Source: Ochotona curzoniae (taxonomy: Eukaryota > Chordata > Mammalia > Lagomorpha > Ochotonidae). Taken from it: a stretch of 64,000 nt of DNA. The stretch spans positions 24,838,001 to 24,902,000 of the forward strand of contig NW_024466599.1 in assembly GCF_017591425.1 (NCBI RefSeq). Direction: 5' to 3'. Below the pieces are notes generated by a model. The model saw nothing but the letters and a program-made list of their open reading frames with translations, did not search any database and was not told the DNA's origin. The position numbers and the translations under genes were made by a program. This document shows, one piece after another, positions 35,695 to 47,598 of the stretch (positions are counted from its first letter, which is position 1; every line of letters begins with the position of its first letter).

Positions 35695-35867
35695 TTACAC
35701 ACACATACACACTCAGATACATACTCTTACGCACACATACTCATTTGTACACACATACACATTGCATACACACATGCACACTCACACACATACACACCCA
35801 TATTTGCACACACATACACTCACATTTGTGGGCAAGCACACAGTCCTACTCACACACTCTCACACCT
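35695..35867. repeat. Imperfect (CA)n / CACATA repeat array
   Basis: About 170 bp of ACACACATAC-type units with scattered T and G changes. Confidence 0.9.
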
Positions 35868-36345
35868 GATTCCTCAGCCCTTTGGGAGACCTGGGGCTGG
35901 CGTTCTTACCTGCCCTTTACACACAAGTCAGCTGGGGCCCAGCACCCAATGAACCTGCTACTGAGTGGCAGGACAGGGCCTGGACCCCGCACGTGCCAGT
36001 CTCCACCTGGACACTGTTCTCAGGAGCCTCTCCATGTCAGGCGCTGCCCACCTGACCCTTGGCCCTCCACACCTCTCCTTGTTCTTGCCTTCCAGTCAAG
36101 ATGATCCTGGAGAAGCACAAGTTCGTCTGCGGGAATCCTCTGTGCTTCATCCCAAGAGACGGAAGAGACAGGTGTCTGAGGGCCAGATGGACTGTGGCTC
36201 AGGGGAGGGGGAGGAGCGATGTGTCAAGGTCATTCCTGAGCAGCCCATGGTGACAGGTGAGTCTAGGGATGGAGGCACAAGGGGAGGGGTGCCGCAGGAG
36301 ACTGCCTCAGGTTCCTGGCCCCTATAGAGTGCTGGTTTCTACTTT
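35868..36345 (+). other. GC-rich segment holding the candidate exon
   Basis: Composition shifts abruptly to GC-rich, with CTCC-rich intron-like sequence on the left and GGGGAGGGG-rich sequence on the right. It is bounded by the CA-rich array and a minus-strand SINE. This looks like gene-derived genomic sequence containing intron text, so it is not a processed copy. Confidence 0.4.
36096..36256 (+). CDS. Candidate internal exon, gene unknown
   Basis: A pyrimidine-rich run ends in TTGCCTTCCAG, then come 161 bp open in one frame, then a near-ideal donor, GTGAGTC. The exon-phase peptide includes a basic HPKRRKRQVSEGQ stretch, followed by an acidic GEGEERC stretch and VKVIPEQPMV. Acceptor phase 2 and donor phase 1 are read from this frame. 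The basic run could be a nuclear localisation signal. I do not recognise the protein. It could be a real exon of a gene with long introns, a duplicated gene fragment, or chance. Confidence 0.35.
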
Positions 36346-36649
36346 TTTAAAAGATTGATTTATATTATCTGAAAGGCATTTACAGAGAAGAGGAGGAAGG
36401 CAGTGAGATCTTTCATCCACTGATACACTACTCGAAATGACCCTAATGGCCAGGGCTGGGTCAGGCCCCAACCAGGATAACTCCATCTGGATCTCTTACG
36501 TGAGTGCACAGACCCAAGCACTGTCACTTTTCCAGGCGCATTAGCAGGAAACAGGATTGGAAATGGAGCACATGGGATTCAAACCACTGCTCATATGGGA
36601 TGCTATTATCCCGATAGTGGCTTATTCTGCTGGGCCACAATGCTGGTCC
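36346..36649 (-). mobile_element. SINE, old, full length
   Basis: TTAAAAGATTGATTTATATTATCTG, then TGATACACTACTCGAAATGACC, TTCAAACCACTGCTCATATGG (B-box region) and the head TGCTGGGCCACAATGCTGG. Confidence 0.8.
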
Positions 36650-39251
36650 CTGCTAAGACTCTTTAGTTCACAGTCATGTCTTGTCTTCTTGACAAACACA
36701 TGTGGACCACAGCAGACCCTGCACCTGCGCCATTGCTACTGCACCTGGTTGGTCCTGAGAAGGGGTAGATTGGGATGACTTTAGGGGATCTCTTATTTCT
36801 GTGAGATCTGAGATGAGGATCAGTGTTGGGTATATCAGGTTAGGCTTGCTGAGATCCTGACATCTCTATTTGAGATCTGATGGAGGCTGTTCGGTCTCTA
36901 CCACTGAATTACTGCACTGGGCCCAGAATCTCTAAGTTTTAATGAATAAAACATTAGAATTGTAACACTTGGACAAAAGTGGCGGATGGTTTTTTTTAAG
37001 AAGGATCATTTTGTTTTTATCTGTTGAACTCATTCAAGCAGTAGAGCAAGTGTCAAAGGGGAAATTTCTGGAAAATTCTCTCCTTACCTTGTATATGCAG
37101 AAATGATTATATTACTTTGTGACAGACAAAATCAGGATGTTGGCAAGCTACCTCCCCTACATTTTGTAAAGTGGATCAAGAGTAAATGAAAGAAATGGGA
37201 CTCTATGTGCCATTCAGGCATTCATTAGGTAGAAGCACGTTGCCCAACCAACTAAGTAACATAAAGAGTTCTGTGTTATTAGGGAGAATATTTGTCATAC
37301 TTCAAGTTAGAAGGTTTCATTAAGAAAATCACTAAACTGACAGGCATAGCAGCTAGATATTTAGTTGAACATGTTAAATACAAACAAGAGAAAATTCTAG
37401 ATTCTGGTCCATATGCATTGACAATTTGTTTAATTTCTTTAATTGATAACCATATTTGCAAGGAGCAAACAATTCCACAACAATAATGAAATGGAAACAT
37501 ATTGGTAATCTTGATGTAATTACTGAGAATAAAACAGGCAAAGAGAACAAAAATTATTTTAGTTCAATGAAAATTTATGTACAAATAAAAGATTAAATTC
37601 AAGATAATTGTGGACTATTGTCCTGCACATAAATAGGTGAAAATAGATAAGTGAATCATACCATCTGTGGGTTTAAATTCTTCACAAGCGATGAAGGTGT
37701 GTTTATATCTGTGCAGTTCTACTTAAAAGTTTCTTTCATGTGCAAAGAGAGCTGCTCATTGTTAAAATGTCCTTGCTGACTAGGAAGTTGTCCTTTTCTT
37801 TCTCTCACATTATAAATCTCAACTACCTTTCCTTTCAACAAATGCTCACTTAACCCCTTTTACTAATAATGAGATTGGCATCACATCTATTTTTCATCAA
37901 AAGCTTTATGCATCTATGTGTCTGCAGTGTTTATTTCAGTCTCCTTTCTCTTGTGAAAGAGAAATACAACCCCCTGAAAAGCAAAACAAAATAACCTTTC
38001 GTTAATGCACTCTACATCTCATCAGCTCAAGACTCCTGAAGGAGTGTATTTATTTACTTGTTTTATCCTCCACTGTTTTTGTTTGTTTGTGTGTTTGTTG
38101 TTTTACTTTGTCCTGAAATGTGTACCACACTGCAAGGGTAGGGTAGAGATTATGCCAGTTATAAACTGCTACTTGCGTAAAGCCATTTAACCTCCGTGAT
38201 TCCCCATCTTCATGCATAGACACGGAGAGGTAATGATGGCTGCCTCACGGGATTGCTTCCTACCGGACGGGACAAAACTATGGGAAGACAAGGGCACACA
38301 AAGCTGCAGGGATTAGGGTGAATTTAACAACAGGCCCTATTTACAACATTGTGGGAGATAATGAGAAATACTAATAAATGAAGGGTTACCTGAAAGCAAA
38401 CAACAGCAGGGAGATTTTATCAGTCTTGCAAGGGAAAGCGAGAGAAAAGTCACTGGAACTCACAAAGCTGTGATGGAGAACTCCCCGTCAGAACAAACGG
38501 AATCGCTTTTCGCTTTCACTGTTCTCAGTAGGTAGATTGGCCCTATTCAGTCAGTAGCTGTTGTCTTTAACCAAGCATGGAAAGAACCTCTTTCACCGCT
38601 GCTAAACTCCCAAGAGCGGCAATATCTGCCCTTTCTTTCCTTACTTTCCCAGTCATTTGTAAATACTCACTCATCAAATTCTGCTTGGAAAATGTCTTAA
38701 ATCTATGAATAAAATGCATCGTTGCCTATTTGAGGATTTTTTTTTTTGGCTTACTACTTTTCATCAACCCAAAGGATTTAGTGCTGATGTTTTACTTTTT
38801 CTACTTAAAATTCACTTTTCTCATGACTTTCAGACTTTCGCTAAAGTCTCTTGATTCTGTGTTTCTATATTAACATTTTAGTAAATGGTTTTGGCATGTT
38901 TTTCTTCTTTTTCCCAGAACTTAAGTATATCCCAATAAGAAAGCTGTTCACATTTTCTATTTCAGATCTCTCATGAATATTTATAGCTATAATAAGTCTT
39001 TTGAAAGATGTTGTCAAATATTTGTCTTTAGATCTGTCCATTTGCATGAGTGGCAGTTTTAAAGTGTGGTTAGGATAAATGCTCAAAACCATCTGCAGCA
39101 GTACTTGAATGCTAGTGTTTTGAACGTAACTTTAAATATCTTAATCCAACCTCAAAATCAGCTTATGATGAGGTGACCTGTGATGCACAACTCCAGTATG
39201 AGTAGCAACATTTTATTATACTTTCTCTATAATATTTTTGTTTCATCAACT
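36650..39251. other. Single-copy stretch
   Basis: About 2.6 kb. A tiny SINE-head-like phrase (CACTGAATTACTGCACTGGGCCC) lies near 36901. Two opposite-strand frames overlap at 37279-37500 without motifs. Nothing else can be supported. Confidence 0.45.
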
Positions 39252-39264
39252 AGAAGGTAAGAGT
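39252..39264. repeat. Target-site duplication, left copy (13 bp, 1 mismatch)
   Basis: AGAAGGTAAGAGT corresponds to AGAAAGTAAGAGT at 39624-39636. Confidence 0.75.
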
Positions 39265-39623
39265 CTCTCTCTTTTTTTTAAGATTTATTTTATTTTTATT
39301 GCAAAGTCAGATATACAGAGAGGAGAGACAGAAAAGAAGATTTCCGTCCGTTGATTCACTCCCCAAGCAGCCGCAAGAGCCAGAGCTGATTCAAAGTCAG
39401 GATCCAGGAACCAGGAGCTAGGAACCAGGAGCCAGGAGCCTCTGCCAGGTCTCCCAAACAGGTGCAGGTTTCCAAGGCTTTGGGCTGCCCTCAACTGCTT
39501 TCCCAAGCTACAAGCAGGGAGCTAGACAAGAAGCAGGGCTGCTGGAGTTAGAACTGGCGCCCATAGAGGGTCCTGGCATGTTCAAAGCAAGGATTTTAGC
39601 TTCTAGGCTATCATGTCAGGTCC
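39265..39623 (-). mobile_element. SINE with short internal repeat
   Basis: Full-length reversed copy from the T-run and AAGATTTATTTTATTTTTATTG to the head CTAGGCTATCATGTCAGGTCC. The CCAGGAGC block is expanded at about 39404-39440 by repeated AGGAACCAGGAGCTAGGA-like units. The near-exact flanking duplication supports the boundaries. Confidence 0.9.
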
Positions 39624-39636
39624 AGAAAGTAAGAGT
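39624..39636. repeat. Target-site duplication, right copy (13 bp)
   Basis: One mismatch to the left copy at 39252-39264. Confidence 0.75.
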
Positions 39637-40831
39637 TGTAAAGCTATTCTTTCTAGATGTGTCTATGAATAAATATGCTTCCCAACATACTTAGCAAGTA
39701 TCTTTTAAGTGGACAGTTTCCAAGCTAACTTCTAACTTCCACAGAAATCAAATTTTCTACTGGTTTTCATTCTTACTAACATCTTTGATGTATGCAGATT
39801 TGATATACTAGAGTCATTCAAGATAGTTTTCTTAGATTCAATTAATCTCTGGCATGGAAGGATTTATTCTTAAATGATACATGTATTTCTTGTTTTAGTA
39901 TTTTGTCATTTTGCTTGTTGCTGACACAAATATGTGGATACTGGTTTGATTACAAGAATTTCTTGTCCAATTCATCCTGCAATCATTTCCTGAAATATGT
40001 ATATTACATCACTTCAGGACTTCATCTTTCCTGTCACAGCTTTGAGATTTGTGAAGGCTGATGAGAGAGGCAGTTGAATCTTTGCAATGTGATGAGTCAC
40101 TTCTTGATTGAAAACTGAAATAAAAATGTTACACATTCACACCCACCCTAGGTCTTGGCAGTCACAAGATTCGTTCTATGTAAAATCACCAATATATTTT
40201 TTTTCCTAAAGTCATTCGCTCACTCCATAATGAAATAAGAAGCAAAGCTATTTCTTCACATCACATGTAATAATTTCTAATCACTTATCAGGAAAGTTTG
40301 ACATTAGATCTTACGTCCAAATAATATGTTCTGAGAATATTAAATCACTGTTTCATAAGCCAAATAATATAATAATATGCAAAAAATCAATCCAAAATTA
40401 AATTTTTATGAAATACTTGCTGGAATCATGCAGTATATGGGCCTTTACATATAGGTAATATTACTTTCACTAAGTAATGTGAGTTTAAGTTTTGTCCATG
40501 TCCATGCCAATGGTTTCAAAGTAAGATACAAAAGAAAAATTATTTGCAAACAGAAAATCACTGGAAATAATAAACAAAAGGGGGAAAATGGAAAAGGTAA
40601 AAGAATCTGAAAGCTACTATGTGTAGTAAACAAATTGGATTTTAATTTAAATTCTTTTTATTTTTCTTTAGCAACCTAGACCAAGTCTAACTATACCAAT
40701 AAGCACTATGCACAATTTTGTTATGTGAAAAAGATGTAAAACTCTCAGTAAACTGTTAGCAAATCTAATTTTGTGATACATTAAATAAATAAAAAACCAA
40801 ATTAATTATTTTCAGTGAAGAACAGAGTCAT
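39637..40831. other. AT-rich unique stretch
   Basis: No feature supported. Confidence 0.4.
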
Positions 40832-41148
40832 GGGTTCTATCACTGTGGCATAAAAAGAGCAGTTGCTCTCCAATGCTGGTATCCTGCATGGGTCACAAAT
40901 TCAAACCCAGGATGCTCCTCTTCCAGTTCAGCTGCTTGTTAGTAAGGCAGGAGAAGTCATGGATGGAGGAATGGCCTAAGTACCTGGCTCTTGGCCACCC
41001 AGGTAGGAAGTCTACATGGAGTTTCAGGTTCCTGGCTTCAGCCTGGACCAGCACCAGCCACTTCAGGTATTTCGGGAGTGCCCTAAAGATTGGATGATCT
41101 CTCCCTCTGTCTGTGACTCTGCTTTCAACTAAATAAGTATAGCTTTTT
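40832..41148 (+). mobile_element. SINE, old
   Basis: TATCACTGTGGCATAAAAAG (head), CAAATTCAAACCC (B box), AGTTTCAGGTTCCTGGCTTC, the C/T tract and the end CTGCTTTCAACTAAATAAG. Confidence 0.75.
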
Positions 41149-41180
41149 AAAAATATACAGGCTTAACATTTTAATCAACA

Positions 41181-41509
41181 GGCCAGGCGTCCTAGTGGCC
41201 CTTAGTGGCTGAGGTCCTCACCTTGAACACACCAAGATCACTATGGGCGCTGGTGTGCGGCCCCGAATCCCATCCAGCTCTCTCCTTGTGGCCTGGGAAA
41301 GCAGTCAAGGACAGCCCAAACCCTTGGAACCCTGCACCTGCGTGGGAGACGTAGAAGAGGCTCCTGGCTCCTGGCTTCTGATCAACTTAGCTCTGGCTGT
41401 TGCGAACACTTGGGGAGTGAATCAATGGATGGAAAATCTTCCTCTCTGACTCACCTCCTCTCTGTATACCTGACTTTCCAAGAAAAAAGAAAATCATTAA
41501 AAAAGAATA
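41181..41509 (+). mobile_element. SINE, B-box side disrupted
   Basis: GGCCAGGCGTCCTAGTGGCCCTTAGTGG (head with extra bases), GGGCGCTGGTGTGCGG (damaged B box), CGTGGGAGACGTAGAAGAGG, and the tail TTTCCAAGAAAAAAG. A weak 8 bp duplication, AATCAACA, lies at 41173-41180 and 41510-41517. Confidence 0.85.
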
Positions 41510-41635
41510 AATCAACATAATTGACCAAATTAATCAATGAAGGAGAAAAAACATATCATCTCAAGACATATGAAAGAAAACAATTATTAGAAAAATATTA
41601 GCATAATTTTGTAGTATAAAACTACATTTTAAAGT

Positions 41636-41925
41636 TTTTCTTTAATTTATCTAGTTGTTGTTGTTGTTGCTGTTATTTGAGAGGGAGAGAGCAAGCAGGA
41701 CCCCATCCACAGGTTCATTCCCCAATTGCCCAAAAAAGGATGGAGCTGGGCTGAGACAGGGCAGCACTAGAAGTCAGAAATTCAAGCCAGGTCTCCCACA
41801 CTGGTGGCAGGGGCTCAGTCACTGGAGTCACCATCTGCTGCCTCAGATTAATACGGAATTGGAATCAATAGCCAGAAACATGAACCAAACCCAGTCAACC
41901 ACAGTGTGTAATGCATGACTATGAA
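41636..41925 (-). mobile_element. Old SINE, diverged
   Basis: TTTGAGAGGGAGAGAGC after a (GTT)n stretch, CACAGGTTCATTCCCCAATTGCCC, AGGTCTCCCACACTGGTGGC, and ATGAACCAAACCCAG on the B-box side. Confidence 0.65.
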
Positions 41926-42195
41926 GTGACCCCTACATGGAGGCCAAATGCTACCCTGTAAAAATGCTTGGCAACCTTCGAAGGAATTAAAAAATGTCTT
42001 TAATCTGACAAATAACATCTGTGGAAAAGCTATCAAAACCACGCTTTTTTTTCTAAGTTATATGAAATTTTTGTAAGACTGAGACAGAAGTGTTTGCCAT
42101 TACCATTTAGGTGAAACATTCTACTAGATAACTTTGTTGACAAAACAATAAAGAAAAGGAAAAAAATAGAAAGTTTCTTAAAAATGAAACCTAGA

Positions 42196-42362
42196 AATGT
42201 ATTTATTTATTGAAAAGTCAGAATTACCTATACAGAGAGAGAGAGAAATAGAGAGAGTTGGGGAGAAGACAGGAGAAAATCTGGTTCACTTTTCAGATGG
42301 ACCACAGTGGCCAGGCTGAAGCCAGGAGCTAGGAGATTCGTCCAGGTCTCCCACATGGGTGA
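42196..42362 (-). mobile_element. SINE, tail-side half only
   Basis: ATTTATTTATTGAAAAGTCAG, a (GA)n stretch (42234-42260) and AGGTCTCCCACATGGGTGATG, where the match stops abruptly. Because the insertion is reversed, the missing part is the 5' end, as expected from incomplete reverse transcription. Confidence 0.75.
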
Positions 42363-42976
42363 TGATTTTCTTTATTATTTACTTGCTTTCCATGTTTAGA
42401 TGATGCCTACTAATTAGTAAGTCCCAAACAAGGATATTTAAAATTAAGCAACTTGAAGTGAATCTAATTTGTGTGAAACACTTCTGGCAGTGGTTTAACT
42501 TTTGAAATGAGAGCTTCAAATATTTACACACAGAAGATGCATTATCCCCGGTCTTTAACCTGAATAGATTTGCCTGGAATTATGTTATGTATTATGCGAA
42601 AGGGAGCTTGTATTTTGAATAAATTGTGAACCATTAGGAAGACCCTCTGGGCTCACCATTACACTTTGAATTGTAATTTAAAACCAATACTCTGCTATTT
42701 TAGATTCTTAGAGAGTAAATTCTGGGTTCCTGAAAGCAGATTTAATTTTTCTGGCCAAAAAGGACCTTTGAGATTAGAGTTGATGAAAAATGATCAAATA
42801 TGCATGAAACTAGATTTTACTCATCTCCTACCTTATAGATACAAGTATGCAGTAAATAGGTGTAGACAGAGAACTTGAAGATGTGTTCAATGGAAAAAAG
42901 GTGTGGTGGATGGAAAAAGGAATCCTCTGCTTCCTGCAGTTTCCTGTCGCATTTTGTGTTCAACTTTGTTTTTCTT
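42363..42976. other. Unique stretch
   Basis: No repeat or coding feature supported. Confidence 0.4.
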
Positions 42977-43013
42977 TTTTAAAAGATGTAATTGTTTATT
43001 TGAAAGTCAGACT

Positions 43014-43054
<41 letters not shown>

Positions 43055-43300
43055 AGGAAGAAAGAGAGAAAGCACTCCCATCTATGGGTTCACTCCTCAA
43101 ATGGCCCTATCAGTCAGGGTTGGGCCAACTTGAAGCCTGGGCATCATCTATACTCCCTCGTTGGTGTCAGGGCCCCAAGTATTTACACAGTCTTCCACTG
43201 CACGCTGGATTGCAAGTGGAGCAGCCAGAACCTAAAACTGGCATCCATGTGGGATGCAGGCAGTAGCAAGTCTACCCGCTATGCCACAAACCTGGCCCTA
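42977..43300 (-). mobile_element. SINE with embedded (CA)n
   Basis: TTTTAAAAGATGTAATTGTTTATTTG leads into a perfect CA microsatellite at 43015-43052 where the C/T body (GA on this strand) normally lies. The body then continues to CCCGCTATGCCACAAACCTGGCCC. Confidence 0.8.
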
Positions 43301-43596
43301 GAGAGCATACCTGTTGTGAGGCTTCCAGAGTGTCAATGTGTGCATCCACCTGGGAAAGTTCAAAGCTTCCATTTACGGAAGTCAGATAACCACAGCAGAT
43401 GACACAAACGCACAAGAACCCACTGCCTTTTCTTGAATGGCATCCCTGGAGATGAATCAGATTTAGTCTTCAAACATACCAATTGTGTGCAAATGTATCA
43501 GTGCATCAAAACACCACCTACTTGATTGCAACTCTGAGGTAGATTTCAAGTAATTTATGAACACAATTTCTTCATTAGATAAAGGTTCTCTTAGGG

Positions 43597-43897
43597 ACAG
43601 GGATCATGAGGCATTGGGTTAAGCTGCATCTTAAAATGTCCACGTCCCATAAGAAGGTGCCTAAGCAGAGTCCGGGCTGCTGTGTGCTTCTGATCCAGCT
43701 TCCTGCAAATCCTTTAAAACAGCAGTTGATGCCTCAGGTGCCTGAGTCCCCGTGGAAGACCTGGATGCATCCTGACTTTACCTGGTGCAGCCCTAATTGT
43801 TGTGAACATTTGAGGAGTGAATCAGCAAATGTCATATCTCTTTTGCTCTTTGTCTCTGCATCCCCACTGAATGAACTAAAATAACTTTTTAAAGAAA
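43597..43897 (+). mobile_element. Old SINE
   Basis: The head is worn. CTGATCCAGCTTCCTGCAAAT, CCCGTGGAAGACCTGGATGC, and TTTGAGGAGTGAATCAGCAAATG are clear, and the end is at ATGAACTAAAATAAC. Confidence 0.7.
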
Positions 43898-43914
43898 AAG
43901 AATTCTGTTAGAAA

Positions 43915-44824
43915 AGTAAGCTTTTAAATTCTGAAGAGTACCCTACATTGAAAATAAACATGAAACACATGCCATCACCAAATTCACTAATACAGCAGGT
44001 AGAATCATTAATCAGCCAAAAAAAAAAAAAAAGCAGGTCTTAGCTCTTATTTATCAACACAAATTCTAAAGGCAAATAAATTAAAGTCATTGACCAAAAG
44101 ACAGGTTGGTTGAGTGGATAAAACACCAGAATCCCACTAGATGCTGTCTACAAGAAGTTCAAAATCAAAGATGCACATAGACTAAAAGTAAAGAGTTGGA
44201 AAAAGATATACCAGTTAAATGGAAACTACAAGTGAGCAGGCATACTGTGAAAGCAGATAAAACAGACTTTAAATCAGAAACTATAAAAGGAGATAAAGAC
44301 ATTATATTTTGATAAAAGTTGTAATTCAGGAAGAAAAAATAGCAATCATAAATATACTCATCTAACACAGACCACCCAGATATAGACAATGAATAATATT
44401 AAACATAAAGGGAGAGATAGCTCCAGTACAGTAAGAATCAGTGATTTGAACACCCAATTCTCATCAGTGGACAGATCATCCAGACAGAAAATCAATAACG
44501 ATACATCAGAACTGAAACACACTAATAAGCAAATGAACCTAAAATACATTAAACAGGGCATCTCACCAACAGCTCATCAGCGCATGGGTTATTTTTAGGA
44601 GAGGCCACACATTAGCCCACAAATTAACTCTCAGCAAATATAAAGGATCAAAATCATAACATACATCTTTTCAGAGCATAAAGTAATAAAAGTAAATATC
44701 AATAACAAGTACAACAGAAGATTCATCAATACATGTATAGTAACACCATGCTACTGAATGATCAAGAAGTCGGAGAAATTAAAAGAGGAATAAAAACAGT
44801 CTTGATACTCCTGATTAATTATTA
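43915..44824 (+). mobile_element. Old L1 ORF2 5' region, decayed
   Basis: Phrases in ORF2 order: AGACAGGTTGGTTGAGTGG, CACTAGATGCTGTCTACAAGAAG, AAACAGACTTTAAATCAG, ATCATCCAGACAGAAAATCAATAACG, GGCCACACATTAGCCCACAAATTAAC. This is the endonuclease part of ORF2 of an old L1M-type family. Stops and shifts are frequent. Confidence 0.7.
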
Positions 44825-45010
44825 GAATTTTCATTCTTTGGGTTAAATTGACGATCATGAAATGAAATGACAATATGTCATTTTAATAATTTGGAAAGAA
44901 CATTATAAGTGCAGGAGGAGGGGAAGAATGATGGAGGAGTCTCTGTTCTAAATCTGCATCATGAAATATGTGAAAGCTCATCACTTTGTACAAATTTTAA
45001 CTTGGAAAAT
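44825..45010. other. About 185 bp of foreign sequence within an L1
   Basis: The L1 text breaks at about 44825 and resumes at about 45015. The interposed sequence ends in an A/T-rich tail and has a GGAGGAGGGG stretch, as in some L1 3' ends. Family not identified. Confidence 0.4.
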
Positions 45011-45014
45011 TATT

Positions 45015-45800
45015 TTTTAAAATAAATAAAAATGAAAACACAACATAGCAAACCCGAGTGCCACAATACAAGTGATATTAACATGGATATTTATAACAAA
45101 ATTAAAAATGTAATGATACACTTTAAAGGATTTTGAGCAACAAGAACAAACCACACCACAAATCAGCCGGGGACAATAAAAAATAAGGATCAGAACAGAC
45201 ACAAATAAAATTGAAAGTAGACAAATGATACAAAAGATCAACAAAGTAAAAAGTAGAGTTTTGGGGGGGAAGATATGCAAGATGGAGAAATTTTGGTCAC
45301 ACTAAAAAGGAACAAAAAGAAAAACCTCAACAACATCAAAAAAGCCAATTCAGTTGAAAAATAGGTGAAGGTCTTCAATAGACTGTTCACAAAAGAAATA
45401 CAAATGGCTAACAAATACATGAAAAAAATACACAACATTACTAGTCATCTATAAAATGCAAATCAAAATCAGAATAATATATCAGTTCACCCCTGTCAGA
45501 GTGGCTGAAATCCAGAATATAATGAACAGCTCAGATCTGGCGAGGACATGGAGAGTATGAACACTAAATACACCATAGCTAAGAAGGAAAGTTGGCAGAG
45601 CCATTGTGGAAATGAAGTTGAAGTTTTCTTATATATAAATGTATGTATATACGTCTATACACACACACACACACACACACACACATAGTCACCATATGAT
45701 TCAGCAATACCACTACTGGCTATCAACTCCAAAACATCTTCTGATCCCAAAATATTATAATCACTACATTTCTTCTACGCACACAAGGACTCCAAATAAG
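45015..45800 (+). mobile_element. Old L1 ORF2, continuation to the C-terminal region
   Basis: ATGAAAACACAACATAGCAAACC continues ORF2. After a deleted core it passes into the C-terminal part with CACAAAAGAAATACAAATGGC, ATGCAAATCAAAATCAGAATAATATATC and ATGATTCAGCAATACCACTACTGG. A (CA)n at 45659-45686 interrupts it. Confidence 0.7.
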
Positions 45801-46900
45801 CAGGGGATGTCTTGACCAAAATCAATCATAGAGTTTCTTACCTTCACCCTCGATCCTCTCCAAATCCTCGCAGGTAACCGATGGGAGCATTTGGACCTAC
45901 TTCACATAACCTGGAAAAAAAATCCCTGTCTCCCGTGGGCCCTTTCATTAATCCAAATGTACAAAGAAACCTGTTGGAATTTCCAGTGGGCAGAGCAAAC
46001 ACAATTTGAATTGTGTCACCACCAGTTCCGTTGTATGAGAAATGACCAGTGTTTTAATGACCTTGTGGGCTACAAAAATGTTTTGTTACCCTAGTGACAC
46101 TTCCTTTCCTTCTGCCGTAACCAGCAGCAAATTTTCCCTGCTTTCATTTTTATTTTATGTGGCAGAACAGCAGAGGCTAAAGAGCTTTGTGCATCAATTC
46201 AGCATTAACAAGGGGTTCTATGTGTTTCACATTATCCTCCATACACACTGAGATTCTTGTTTTCTTTGCTTTCTTTTCCTCAGTGGAAAGCTGTCTCTCT
46301 CACTAATTAAAACGCATTGCCTGCTCCTGAAACAAGGAGGCTAAAACATTACTGGATGATTGTGTCCATCATGCTTAATAAACCCCTGGGGACAAATGAT
46401 GTCACCTTAGTGGGACGCTTCTTAACATTCAATTTCTTCAGCAACGAGGAGCCTCGTATGCTGCTTGTCTCCCTGTTTGTGACATCCGGCCATCAAGAGG
46501 AGGTAGTCAGACATTCCCTAGTTGTGTCAATCACATCCTTAATCATTGTGCGCGTTCGAATACAGTTCATCCAGACTCTGCGCCACTACTTTCCAGATTT
46601 TTATGTTGTCAGCTTGTCTCCGTGAGTAAAAATACTTCGTGCACCATGATCATATTCTGCAATGTTAATAATCCTAGATTCTGATTTATTTGCGGAGTGA
46701 ACCAGTCCATCTGACCTTACCTCTTCTCCCACATTCATTTGGAGTATTTATTTTTATTTCTTCCTTGTTGCCACTGGAATCCCTGCAATTTTTCCTAATC
46801 TGTTTGGTTTATATCAGCCAGGTGTAAACTTGAGAGTCTGGGGGGCAGAAAGTGTGGATTCTGTGAGGTTGTTCAACGTGCAGGGCAGTAACTTGCTTAC
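45801..46900. other. Unique block, possibly conserved non-coding
   Basis: About 1.1 kb of mixed composition with no repeat signature. Frames of 60-100 codons (45891-46094, 46317-46625) lack motifs and splice signals in a consistent phase. CpG is a little higher near 46545-46580. Constraint is a guess from texture only. Confidence 0.35.
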
Positions 46901-46929
46901 TCATCTCTTACAGTCTCAGAACATACTGT

Positions 46930-47460
46930 CCTTGTTTTCTTTCTTTCTCTTTCTTGTTGTTGTTGTTGCAAACAGAAAAGTTTATTTGTGAAGGGACCAG
47001 GTGAGCAGGGAAGGGAGGGAAGGGGAAAGCACCTCCGGAAAGGAAGCCGGGAGGTGGGGTACCTCTCGAAAGAGGAGGGAGAGAGAGACACCCAAGGTTT
47101 GAGGAAGGGTCTTAGGATTTTAAGCATTCCTGACCCCTTCTTGTTGGGTGGGGAACCTACAGGTAAGATGTTCCCCATTGATGGTCTCTTAATTAGTTAG
47201 AAAATGGGTGGGCAATGCTGGTACTGCCCACCTGACAGTGTGGCCAAGACCTCAGCAGGCCTGAATGGTCTCAGACCCCCTCTCTTGAAATCCCACATCC
47301 TACTTCTGTAGGGGTAAGGGGTGAAGATGTCTTCTGGCTGCTTCCTGCAGAATCTTGGCGACATTTGGGTCAGGGGCCCCTGGAGGTGCGGGATCCAGAG
47401 AGATGGTCCAGGTCATCCAAGTGCCATGGCAACTTGGATGTCCTAGTTTTCTTGATTAAA
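46930..47460 (-). mobile_element. G-rich retrocopy- or LTR-like segment
   Basis: Read on the minus strand, GGTCCCTTCACAAATAAAC contains an AATAAA signal. About 15 bp later an A-rich run with CAA and AAAG units (46935-46975 on this strand) starts, as in a retrocopied poly(A) end. The upstream 450 bp are C- and T-rich. The source is not recognised; an ERV LTR is the main alternative. Confidence 0.4.
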
Positions 47461-47584
47461 TAATCTGTTATTGCTAACTTTGTCACAATTGTTAGTGTTA
47501 TAAATGAAGAAATAACCTGCGAACTTGCGTGAGATGAGATAAAGTTTTTGAATGTGGCTCCAAAGTCGGAAGCTTTAATTCAGT

Positions 47585-47598
47585 TGCTGTTTCCTTTT
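47585..47598. repeat. Target-site duplication, left copy (14 bp)
   Basis: TGCTGTTTCCTTTT recurs exactly at 47924-47937. Confidence 0.92.

Noticed and set aside
35695..35867. Repeated short units resembling a CRISPR or satellite array
   Set aside because: It is an imperfect CA microsatellite with no spacer structure, in a mammalian context.
43915..45800. Possible active L1 reverse transcriptase
   Set aside because: ORF2 phrases are interrupted by stops, a deletion of the core and a foreign insertion.
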